64,000 nucleotides of DNA. Origin: Bacteroidota bacterium. GTDB lineage: Bacteria > Bacteroidota > Bacteroidia > Bacteroidales > JAGONC01. Positions 34,383 through 42,819 of this stretch are shown here, in pieces. The stretch lies in the NCBI GenBank assembly GCA_026391695.1, contig JAPLDP010000064.1, positions 1-64,000 of the forward strand, in the 5' to 3' direction. Numbering within the stretch: position 1 is the stretch's first letter; the number at the start of each line of letters is the position of its first letter. The notes under the pieces are model-generated. The model worked only from the letters and a program-made list of their open reading frames with translations. It was not told where the DNA came from and did not search any database. Position numbers and translations under genes: made by a program.

Positions 34383-35812
34383 AGATTTTCTGACTGATCG
34401 TGAGGTTTTGATGATAACTGGTCTTTAATCCGTAAAAGTCTGAGATATATAATGATCATTGCAATTAAATCAACTAGCCAGGCAACCCTTGGCTGAAAAC
34501 GGTTTGAAACATCAGCAAGACTTGATGTAACTGCCGCGTTATACAGATACCCCAGTCCACAAATGATAATTAAAAGTATCATCCTGTCCGAGATCTTCCT
34601 ATTATAACAGGCCCAGAAGATAATGATGACGGAGAATCCAAGAGTAAAGTAATTTATCAGATCACTGGTATTGAATTTTAACATTCCCCAGCTCTGACGC
34701 GTGTTCATAAACTCATCGATTTCATTCTTTAAATGATGTTTTATCGGGTAATATGGTGCAGAATTTTCCCGGTAAGAGTCCACTCCACAGCCAAGTCCAA
34801 GGCTGAAAAGCTGACGGCATGTACCTTTAATATCTTCCCAAATGTATAACTTAAGATATCTTGGTGTTGTGAGAATATCACGCACCACTGGTGCAAATAT
34901 ACTATCCGCTTTCTCCCATTGGGGCATAGGATAACCAATACCTCCAAGATAGGATTTCTTTGCCCAGAGGAAGTCGTTAAAAGAGGTTGGTAATAATTCA
35001 ATGCTATCACACAGGATACTATTAATACTGCTAACCTTTCCGCAATTTTCAACCAGGTACTTTTTTAAAATGCCATCCTCTGCGAGCCGTGCTGATAAGA
35101 AAACATTGGATGTCAGACTTAATCGGAATCCTTTCCCATGATAATAATGATTAGACATTAGAAATAAAACTGAACACATCAATCCGGTTGTCAATAATGC
35201 CAACCTCCTGACTGCTTTTCTCCTGCTTATAAATAGCTTTGATTTGAATAAAATGATAACTGAAAATGTGAGTATCAGCAAAAAGGAAATAAGGATATTA
35301 CTAAAGTGAGAAATCAGAAAAAAGAATAATACAGTCAAATAGATTATTGCGTCAAATAGGGTCAACTTCTTTTCAGATAGAACTATGAAAAAAACCATAA
35401 AAACTCCTGCGGTAAAAATGTCCGGCATAAGTTGAGAACAATACCATCCAAAACCTGATATTAATACTAAAATTATGATGATTGAAAAATGCATGAAATA
35501 TATTCTCCTATTGGGTATTAACAGACTAATTACTTTAAAGATGAGAAGATTCATAATTAGAGACTGAGCATATATAACCGTCCACATAGTAAACTGCCAT
35601 GAAAAAATCCTGATAAACAAACCATAACCGATAGGTCGTGTATTAGGAGGTATTAGTGTAAAGGATGAAAGCATATATGTTCCGGAATCAGAAGTCACTA
35701 AGGGATACCCATTATAGAAAGCCGGACCACAGATTACCAGGGTTGACAGCAAAAAATAAAGAATGCTTTTAAACGTATTTGCTGAGACCAACGGGTTTGA
35801 TTTATGAATCAT
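34379..35812 (-). CDS. polytopic GT-C-like membrane protein
   Basis: A 477-residue protein with about ten membrane helices. The first periplasmic loop carries YPLVTSDSGTYMLSS with an Asp suited to GT-C catalysis, and a long loop follows around residues 220-370 with W- and Y-rich stretches. I do not recognise a precise family. It is coupled by ATGA to the GT2 gene, which favours a glycan transferase that uses the lipid-linked sugar made by that GT2. The coupling is the main evidence. Confidence 0.75.
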   Translation of the reverse strand: MIHKSNPLVSANTFKSILYFLLSTLVICGPAFYNGYPLVTSDSGTYMLSSFTLIPPNTRPIGYGLFIRIFSWQFTMWTVIYAQSLIMNLLIFKVISLLIPNRRIYFMHFSIIIILVLISGFGWYCSQLMPDIFTAGVFMVFFIVLSEKKLTLFDAIIYLTVLFFFLISHFSNILISFLLILTFSVIILFKSKLFISRRKAVRRLALLTTGLMCSVLFLMSNHYYHGKGFRLSLTSNVFLSARLAEDGILKKYLVENCGKVSSINSILCDSIELLPTSFNDFLWAKKSYLGGIGYPMPQWEKADSIFAPVVRDILTTPRYLKLYIWEDIKGTCRQLFSLGLGCGVDSYRENSAPYYPIKHHLKNEIDEFMNTRQSWGMLKFNTSDLINYFTLGFSVIIIFWACYNRKISDRMILLIIICGLGYLYNAAVTSSLADVSNRFQPRVAWLVDLIAMIIIYLRLLRIKDQLSSKPHDQSENL

Positions 35813-35945
35813 ACTTTTATATTATTTGGTATCTCTAATTTCCTGCTTATAGGGTGATGAATCTGAGGATTATCCATCTTTTATCTGGATATAAAGATAA
35901 GATAATATGATTAAAGCCACTAGAATCTGGAGCCAAGATAGTCTT

Positions 35946-37262
35946 TTATTTCTTATTATGATTCTCTTTCATATAAACCCATTTGGCATCTAACTTTAAC
36001 ATTTCTTCGACCGTAATACCCTTCTTAATGGCTTTCTGTTTTATCTCGTTAAACCAGGTACTGTCATTTCGGATATCCAACTCAATAGTGCGAATCCTAT
36101 CCTCATCCAATTCTTGATTCACTGCCAGTTCCTGCTTTTGCTTTATCAGATTATACACATCTTCCTCAAATCCGAAAGCAAATTTATAAAGATTAGCATC
36201 GGTTGATAAGATGACCACCACATCACAACGTTCAATTTCATCTAAAACATTGATCTGTTTGATATCTTTCCCTCCCGGATAACCGGTACCATAGGCGATA
36301 TTGAAATAGTACCAAAACTTATCAGAATTATATATCCTTTGAGTGATGCCAGAACCATGGAGATTCCAGTAATAGCTGTCGGCAATAGTGATAACATTGG
36401 GCTTATAAGTTAAAGAATCTTCCCTGAAATAGAGTTTTGGATATGCCATTGGGTAGTAAGGAATATTAAATAATAAATTCATTCCTTCAGCAAGATCATA
36501 ATCTGGCACACGAAGGCTATCACTTACTTCGACAACATTCCAGCCAAAGTCAACCATGTTTTTCTGTTTCAGGTTCTCAATATATCGGATGATTGAATCC
36601 ATAGCAATAGCAACTCCATAAGAACTCCAATGGATACCACATTGGGGATACAGCGGATAAGTCACAGTATCCTTCATTGCGACAAAATATTCATCAAAAT
36701 CAATGAAATTAATGTGCTGATTCTGGAAGGTCTTAACAAGGTATTCACGGTTGGATATTGATTTTGCTTCAGGATGATAATGACGTGGAATGTACTCAGG
36801 GAAAAAAGTTGCTTTTCCGGGTGCAAAAATAACTATCAGATCAACACCTACTTTTTTTAGTTCATCCTGAATGAATTTTATTTTATATGTTTTGTCGTCC
36901 CAATACTCTTTGCCTTTGAAGTCCAGACCAAGATAAGCCTTAATATAATTTTTTTCATATAAATAGTTCTTCTTGCCAACAACCACCTCGCTGGCATTGG
37001 CCATTCCGAATAAAGTAAAGGAAATCTGGTTGTTCAATCTGACCAATATTGGATGGAAACCGATGTTTTCTTCCAGATATTTATTGAAGGGATCCTGGAA
37101 AACACCTGCAAAGAAATCCTTAAAAGTAAATATAGGTTCCTTAATTGGCTGATAATAACCGTTTAAAGGATTAATCCTGAATAATTGGAATGTCTTCTGG
37201 ATAACTGGAAAGAACAGTAAAATCACAATAATGAAATACCCGATATATTTTACTCTGGTCAT
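35946..37262 (-). CDS. AlgJ/AlgX-like SGNH O-acetylation protein
   Basis: A 438-residue membrane-anchored protein from the ATG at 37262 (an upstream GTG at 37319 overlaps the MBOAT gene). One N-terminal helix (YIGYFIIVILLFF) anchors a periplasmic SGNH-like domain in which S296 in ADSYYW and H211 in GIHWSSYG are candidate catalytic residues, as in AlgJ/AlgX. These proteins receive acetyl groups exported by an MBOAT and transfer them to polysaccharide. It directly follows an AlgI-like MBOAT gene with a 7-bp gap, an arrangement that strongly supports paired function. Confidence 0.85.
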   Translation of the reverse strand: MTRVKYIGYFIIVILLFFPVIQKTFQLFRINPLNGYYQPIKEPIFTFKDFFAGVFQDPFNKYLEENIGFHPILVRLNNQISFTLFGMANASEVVVGKKNYLYEKNYIKAYLGLDFKGKEYWDDKTYKIKFIQDELKKVGVDLIVIFAPGKATFFPEYIPRHYHPEAKSISNREYLVKTFQNQHINFIDFDEYFVAMKDTVTYPLYPQCGIHWSSYGVAIAMDSIIRYIENLKQKNMVDFGWNVVEVSDSLRVPDYDLAEGMNLLFNIPYYPMAYPKLYFREDSLTYKPNVITIADSYYWNLHGSGITQRIYNSDKFWYYFNIAYGTGYPGGKDIKQINVLDEIERCDVVVILSTDANLYKFAFGFEEDVYNLIKQKQELAVNQELDEDRIRTIELDIRNDSTWFNEIKQKAIKKGITVEEMLKLDAKWVYMKENHNKK

Positions 37263-37269
37263 TAAATCC

Positions 37270-38691
37270 CTAAAATCTGAAATAAATGAACGGATTAAAT
37301 CCAGTAGAGGTGATGGCACTTAAACTGATAATAAATAAAATGAAAGAAGCGACAACCATCGTGATTATAGTACTGTTCTTCTGAATTTTACCAAAGATTA
37401 TTTCTTGCCATTTTTCAATTTTACTGAATGCAGCCCAGAAGGCGAAGATTACCGCAAAAACCATCATTGTCCAGAAACGGGCATCAAAGGACATCCCTGT
37501 GTTACTGAAATTAAAGTTGAACATGGTTTTAAGATACATCCATGCATGATCCAAGGTGTTAGCGCGGAAAAAAACCCATCCAATCAGGATTATGAAAAAA
37601 GTTATAGTCATGCTTGGTATTTTACCAATCCTATTATAAAACCTGACCAGGAATAAACGGTCAGCAACAAGGAATACCCCCTGATAGGCTCCCCAGAGAA
37701 CGAAGTTCCAGGCTGCTCCGTGCCACAAACCCGATAAGAGAAAAACAACCCATAGGTTGAAGTATAACCTTGCAGTCGACACTTTGTTTCCTCCAAGCGG
37801 GATATAAAGATAATCTTTCATGAACCTACCCAGTGTCATATGCCACCGTCTCCAGAATTCGGTTATACTTTGGGAAATATATGGATTGTTGAAATTCTCA
37901 GGGAAGTCAAATCCAATCATTCTTGCCAGTCCGATGGTCATATCTGAATAACCGGAGAAATCATAATAAATCTGAAATGCATAAGCCACAATCCCAATCC
38001 ATGCCGTCGAGGAAGTCAAATCTCCTCCACTGAGGGCAAAAATCCTATCGACCTGCTCTCCGAGAACATTGGCTATTAGTACTTTTTTTGCTAAACCAAT
38101 GGTAAAACGGAAAAGGCCGGTTAATCGGTTGTCTATTGTTTCATTATATCCGCGATCTTCGATCTGGTCGGCAATTAAATTAAACCTCACAATAGGCCCA
38201 GCTATAAGATGCGGAAACATGAGAATATAAAAAGCATAATCCCATACTTTTTTAAGTGGGGCATGAATTTTCCGGTAAACATCAACAGTATAGGTGATCT
38301 TCTGAAACGTAAAAAACGAAATACCAATCGGAAGAGCGATTTTAGTCCAGAGTACAGATTTTAATCCAAAACTATTCAGGATAGCATCAAGATTTTCGAT
38401 AAAGAAGTTCGCATATTTAAAATAAACCAGAAGACCTAAATTAAGAATGAGTGAAAGCGTCAGAAAGAATTTTCTTCTCCTGCCTTCAGCAGCCGACATG
38501 TAATTGACTAAGTAAAACTCAATCAGTATGGAAGCCAATACTATAAATATGAACTTGGGAGCACCCCACGCAAAAAAGAAAATACTCGCTAAAAGAGTAA
38601 ATACATTCTTATACTTTGGGTCAACGATGAAGTATATCAGTAAATAGAAGGGAAGGAAATATAAAAGAAAAAGGCTACTACTGAAAACCAT
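37270..38691 (-). CDS. MBOAT O-acyltransferase (AlgI/DltB-like)
   Basis: A 473-residue polytopic enzyme with about ten membrane helices. Family blocks include VFSSSLFLLYFLPFYLLIYF, LPIGISFFTFQKITYTVDVYR, FPHLIAGPIVR and the catalytic H324 in LSGLWHGAAWNF. It moves acyl (usually acetyl) groups across the inner membrane for transfer to a surface polymer by the adjacent AlgJ-like protein. A CAAATTTA element at 38734-38741 reads TAAATTTG on this strand and may mark its promoter, 43 bp upstream. Confidence 0.93.
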   Translation of the reverse strand: MVFSSSLFLLYFLPFYLLIYFIVDPKYKNVFTLLASIFFFAWGAPKFIFIVLASILIEFYLVNYMSAAEGRRRKFFLTLSLILNLGLLVYFKYANFFIENLDAILNSFGLKSVLWTKIALPIGISFFTFQKITYTVDVYRKIHAPLKKVWDYAFYILMFPHLIAGPIVRFNLIADQIEDRGYNETIDNRLTGLFRFTIGLAKKVLIANVLGEQVDRIFALSGGDLTSSTAWIGIVAYAFQIYYDFSGYSDMTIGLARMIGFDFPENFNNPYISQSITEFWRRWHMTLGRFMKDYLYIPLGGNKVSTARLYFNLWVVFLLSGLWHGAAWNFVLWGAYQGVFLVADRLFLVRFYNRIGKIPSMTITFFIILIGWVFFRANTLDHAWMYLKTMFNFNFSNTGMSFDARFWTMMVFAVIFAFWAAFSKIEKWQEIIFGKIQKNSTIITMVVASFILFIISLSAITSTGFNPFIYFRF

Positions 38692-38751
38692 ATCAAACTA
38701 TATCATTCCAAACATGCGGATAAATGAAAATGGCAAATTTAGTAAATTTTA

Positions 38752-40164
38752 TCAAATCCCCTTTTCCCTCTCCCGTTTCATTTTTGCTTCATGAATTTTC
38801 TCTTCAACGCCTTTATAATCAGGAAATTCAAGATACTTGTAGAACATTGGCGTTGGTTTTAGTTTCCCAAATGACTCCCAATAAGCCTTCTTGGTCATTG
38901 AAACATAATGGATAGCACCATTCCTATACTGGGCTATTTGGAAAAGATTATGTGCGATCATTAACGTAATCAGAAAAAGAAATGAAATTCTAACAACAAT
39001 TCTCCGGTCAAAGACCCATTGTATGAATGCGGCAAAAGGTAATGCCAGCAGACCGTAAGAATCTACGAAAGCTCTCAAACCAAAACTACCACCATACCAC
39101 CAGAAACACCAGGAAGAAATTATATAAATATTTATAACTATAAAAACCAGAACAGGAAGAAAGGCTTCTTTCCAATATTTAATTAAAAAAGGTATGCCTG
39201 TTAATGAAAATATCATAATAGGTGTATATAACAGCCACCCTTTCCGATAGCTGAACAACACATTGATGATTTGGGGATCATTGAAAAAGAACCATGCCCT
39301 GTCACCATATGAGAAATAGAAAAATGAACCTGTGATCTTATGCCAATAGAGGAATTGTGGAATCCACATGACGAAAAAAGCAACCATCATGATAAGAATC
39401 TTCCAATAAGACTTCATTAAGTAAATGAGTCGGTTAAGGAATGAACTCCAAGAAGTTATTCCCCATAAGAAAAATAGAATGATAATCAATCCGTTTGTAG
39501 GACGTATCAGGGTGATTAATCCTATCACAAGGCCGAGAAGCACACTGTTAAGAGCCGAGGATTTCTCTAACCATTTTATTAATAAATACAAATAGATAAT
39601 GATAAAAGAGAAATTATAAGCATGTGACATGGGGGCTTCATATGTCGAATAGTATAAAAGATTGGTACCAATAACAACGGCAAACAGTGTTATTGAAGTG
39701 ACTAATGGCGAGAAATGTCTTGATAAAATCTTTCTTAAGCAATACAATCCTATTGCCAGATAAAAGACGCAACTGACTAATAAAGCTATTTTATAAGGAA
39801 TCGAATAACCATTGGCATCATACCCAAACAAGGGTGCCGATACATGAGCAATGGTAAAAAAAGGAGAATAGAGAAGCGATAGTCCATATGTAAATTGAAT
39901 GAGTTTCTTATTTTCAGGCGTAATAAGAACCCATAGCTTGTCCCTATAAAAGTCAATATCCTTGTATGCCCAATCAAGAGTGACATCGTTGTGAATTATG
40001 ACAGCTGGCAGATATAAATAATAGGCCAGAACATCACTTTCAATTACTCTCTTTGGTTTATTCCAATCTTGTGTAATTCCAATATAGAAAATGACGATAA
40101 TAATAATAATCCAATTTGTGATTCTGGGCAAACGATTCAGAAAAACAGGTTTATTAACTTTCAT
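38752..40164 (-). CDS. polytopic GT-C-like glycosyltransferase, paralog 1
   Basis: A 470-residue protein with about eleven membrane helices. ESDVLAYYLYLPAVIIHND in the first extracytoplasmic loop carries the catalytic Asp typical of GT-C/PMT-like proteins. It shares the same order of motifs with the next gene at 40199-42043, for example YAYYLWLP-like, RPTNG/SRPPE, KGWLLYTPIMIF and SSWCFWWYGGSFG/SSWSTCWGESLG, so the two are paralogs. Sugar and acceptor are unknown. It is separated by 34 bp from that paralog. Confidence 0.82.
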   Translation of the reverse strand: MKVNKPVFLNRLPRITNWIIIIIVIFYIGITQDWNKPKRVIESDVLAYYLYLPAVIIHNDVTLDWAYKDIDFYRDKLWVLITPENKKLIQFTYGLSLLYSPFFTIAHVSAPLFGYDANGYSIPYKIALLVSCVFYLAIGLYCLRKILSRHFSPLVTSITLFAVVIGTNLLYYSTYEAPMSHAYNFSFIIIYLYLLIKWLEKSSALNSVLLGLVIGLITLIRPTNGLIIILFFLWGITSWSSFLNRLIYLMKSYWKILIMMVAFFVMWIPQFLYWHKITGSFFYFSYGDRAWFFFNDPQIINVLFSYRKGWLLYTPIMIFSLTGIPFLIKYWKEAFLPVLVFIVINIYIISSWCFWWYGGSFGLRAFVDSYGLLALPFAAFIQWVFDRRIVVRISFLFLITLMIAHNLFQIAQYRNGAIHYVSMTKKAYWESFGKLKPTPMFYKYLEFPDYKGVEEKIHEAKMKREREKGI

Positions 40165-40198
40165 AGAGCCATTGCTTTAATAATGATGGGGTATCGAA

Positions 40199-42043
40199 TT
40201 AATAGTTTCTCTCAAACACTTCTACCATAAAATCATCTACAAATACTTCTGCTTTTCCGGGATTCCATAAATATACATTCAGGTCATCTCTTTTAGTCCG
40301 GGGAAATGGAGTCATATAATCCATTGTAACTCGGTTCCATTCATTCATCTTCAGATCCAGATCGGAAATATTCAAAGTCTTGTATTGATAGTTTGCGCCT
40401 TTATGTGAGAAAGTCATAACAAGAAACAAGGGTTTGCCCTTTAGCTCTGAGACTGGATAAATGTATGCACTTGCTCGTATCCAGGCATGGTCCTTACTGG
40501 TCAGATCCTTGAATTTTGCGGCAATGTTAGGTGAGAATTCAACAGTACTATCCATTTTTAAAGATGAATGTCCTGAATGTGCGAAAGATGTGATATAATG
40601 CTTTGTGGCAAAGTCTGACCCATCCATCTCAAAATCAAGATTGCGCAAAATCCTCCCGTTGTAATCCTGTTGATTGGTAAAAATTTCAGTACCTGTATAT
40701 GATCGTTCGACTAACAGAAGCTTTTTATCTTCCTGGCTGACCTTTGTTTTGCCGAAAATCCTGAAATAGTAAGATCTGGTCATCCTCGATGGATCAAGAA
40801 CACCATAAAGGATTTGCCAGGTCTGAAAAAGATTAAGAAAGATCAGAAATGAAAAGACAATGCCAACACTAATCCGTACTAATTTCTTTGAAACAGTGAG
40901 AGCAGAAAGAAAATAGCCCATTGGCAGTGCGAGAATGGCATAGGACTGAATGACATTTTTCTGGCCGAGGCTCTCACCCCAACAAGTCGACCAACTTGAT
41001 ACAATATACAGGTTTACAATGAAATAAATGAACGAAGCATAAAAGGCATACTTATTTTTTTTGTAGAAGAAATAAAAACCAGAAATGGCAAAAATCATAA
41101 TAGGTGTATAGATAAGCCATCCTTTTGTGAAACCGAATAAAAATGTCAACGTCGGGGGGTTCAGGAACTCGAATCCCTCACCAGCATTGCCACTATAACT
41201 GTAAAACAGGAATTTACCAGTGAAAACCTTATAATAAATAAGCTGCATGAATAAAATCAATCCTGCAATTAATACTGCGATTATTACTTGTCTTTTATTT
41301 TGACTTATCAGGTTTAGTTTTTCCCTGATGGATTGTTTGTCGATTATTCCCCATAATAATGGTATCAGGACACACGCAATTTCCGGAGGTCTACTGAGAA
41401 TAATAATACCAATAATAATACCTATAGAAACAGCATATCTGAATCTTGGGGTCTCATGCCATTTCAATGTTGACCATATAAGTGAAGCATATAAAGTGAA
41501 CAGGTAATTATGGTTCATGGCATTGGCACCATAAAACGCATTATGATAAAAGAAATTGGTGCCAATAATCAGAATGATCAAGACAAAAGTCGTGATACGG
41601 TCATTAAAATAATTCAACAGAACCTTTCTGAGAACGAATAGACCGGTCAGAGTAAAGATAATGCCCCATATAAGTATCGCATACTGATAAGGTGCAGAGA
41701 AACCATCAGGAGTGAAACCAAAAAGCAGTGCTATAATATGTCCGGCAAAAAATGCCGGAGAATAGATGAGGGCCATCCCCATAGAATAGCGCATAACCCA
41801 TTCACCGGATGGCAACTGAACAGCTTGATAAAATGTGGCTGTACTATGATATATATCAATTATGTGCTGAACAACGGAAATATCTTTTAAACCTAAATCA
41901 CCATACAGGAACAATTCAGGTAACCATAAGTAGTAGCCGAAAACATCCCACGACAAAATATTTGAAGGCAGGTATAAAAAATTAAACAGGATGATAATGA
42001 TCCCAAGGAAGATGGTGACAGTGAGTGAAAGACGATTTTTCAT
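40199..42043 (-). CDS. polytopic GT-C-like glycosyltransferase, paralog 2, with C-terminal beta-sandwich
   Basis: A 614-residue protein. Residues 1-430 are a membrane domain like that of the neighbouring gene (SWDVFGYYLWLPELFLYGD, KGWLIYTPIMIFA, SSWSTCWGESLGQKN). Residues about 450-614 form an additional beta-rich region (LDFEMDGSDFATKHYITSFAHSGHSSLKMD...WIRASAYIYPV...VYLWNPGKAEVFVDDFMVEVFE) resembling a carbohydrate-binding or choice-of-anchor jellyroll, presumably periplasmic. The extra domain is absent from the 38752-40164 paralog. It could bind the growing glycan or the target protein. It follows the GT2 gene at 42046 with 2 bp. Confidence 0.82.
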   Translation of the reverse strand: MKNRLSLTVTIFLGIIIILFNFLYLPSNILSWDVFGYYLWLPELFLYGDLGLKDISVVQHIIDIYHSTATFYQAVQLPSGEWVMRYSMGMALIYSPAFFAGHIIALLFGFTPDGFSAPYQYAILIWGIIFTLTGLFVLRKVLLNYFNDRITTFVLIILIIGTNFFYHNAFYGANAMNHNYLFTLYASLIWSTLKWHETPRFRYAVSIGIIIGIIILSRPPEIACVLIPLLWGIIDKQSIREKLNLISQNKRQVIIAVLIAGLILFMQLIYYKVFTGKFLFYSYSGNAGEGFEFLNPPTLTFLFGFTKGWLIYTPIMIFAISGFYFFYKKNKYAFYASFIYFIVNLYIVSSWSTCWGESLGQKNVIQSYAILALPMGYFLSALTVSKKLVRISVGIVFSFLIFLNLFQTWQILYGVLDPSRMTRSYYFRIFGKTKVSQEDKKLLLVERSYTGTEIFTNQQDYNGRILRNLDFEMDGSDFATKHYITSFAHSGHSSLKMDSTVEFSPNIAAKFKDLTSKDHAWIRASAYIYPVSELKGKPLFLVMTFSHKGANYQYKTLNISDLDLKMNEWNRVTMDYMTPFPRTKRDDLNVYLWNPGKAEVFVDDFMVEVFERNY

Positions 42044-42045
42044 AA

Positions 42046-42801
42046 TCAGCTATTGGATGTACTCTTGAACCGCTTTGTATTTAATAGTCCTATCTTGTTC
42101 AGAAAATAGCTGAGCGACACCATTAAAACACCGAAGGCGTAAATTGTAGCGTTTCTCAGGTTGATGGATGATGCTTCTTTAAAATATTTTGTAGGACATG
42201 TAATTTCAGCTATTTCATATCCGGCATAGAATATCTGTGCCAGCAGCTGGTTATCAAATACAAAATTATCAGAATTAGCTTCGTAATTGATATTTTCAAG
42301 GACTTCCCGCGAAAAAGCCCTAAAGCCTGTATGATACTCCGAAAGTTTTTGATTAAGTAATAAATTCTGAACTAATGTGAGAAAACGGTTGGAAACGTAC
42401 TTAATCCATGGCATTCCTCCTTTTAAGGCTCCTTTGCCCAGAATACGTGAGCCAAGAACAACGGGATAAAGACCTGTAGCGATAATGTAAGCCATCGAAG
42501 GGATCAGCAATGGCGTGTACTGGTAATCGGGATGCAGCATGATAATAATGTCGGCACCAATTTCCAGGGCCTTGTTGTAACAGGTCTTCTGATTACTGCC
42601 GTATCCTTTATTTATTTCATGGACAATGATATGATGAATTCCAATTTCATGCGCCAGACGAACTGTTTCATCAGTACTCTTATCATCAACCAGAATCACC
42701 TCATCCACGATGTCAAAGGGTATCTCATGGTAGGTTTGCTTAAGTGTCTGCTCGGCATTGTATGCTGGCAGGACAATAACCACTTTTTTACCGTATATCA
42801 T
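42046..42801 (-). CDS. GT2 polyprenyl-phosphate glycosyltransferase
   Basis: A 251-residue GT-A enzyme with KVVIVLPAYNAEQTL, VDEVILVDDKSTDET, IHHIIVHEINKGYGSNQ, IIIMLHPDYQYTP (a DxD-type position with HPD) and GSRILGKGALKGGMP, then YHTGFRAFSREVLE. This matches bacterial DPM-like transferases that lack a full membrane anchor; one hydrophobic helix ends the protein (FGVLMVSLSYFLNKIG). It is followed after 2 bp by a GT-C gene, again suggesting a donor-maker/donor-user pair. It starts 276 bp before the end of the PBP1A gene region's upstream limit in the same direction. Confidence 0.9.
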   Translation of the reverse strand: MIYGKKVVIVLPAYNAEQTLKQTYHEIPFDIVDEVILVDDKSTDETVRLAHEIGIHHIIVHEINKGYGSNQKTCYNKALEIGADIIIMLHPDYQYTPLLIPSMAYIIATGLYPVVLGSRILGKGALKGGMPWIKYVSNRFLTLVQNLLLNQKLSEYHTGFRAFSREVLENINYEANSDNFVFDNQLLAQIFYAGYEIAEITCPTKYFKEASSINLRNATIYAFGVLMVSLSYFLNKIGLLNTKRFKSTSNS

Positions 42802-42819
42802 TCCTGATCCAGTTTCAGA

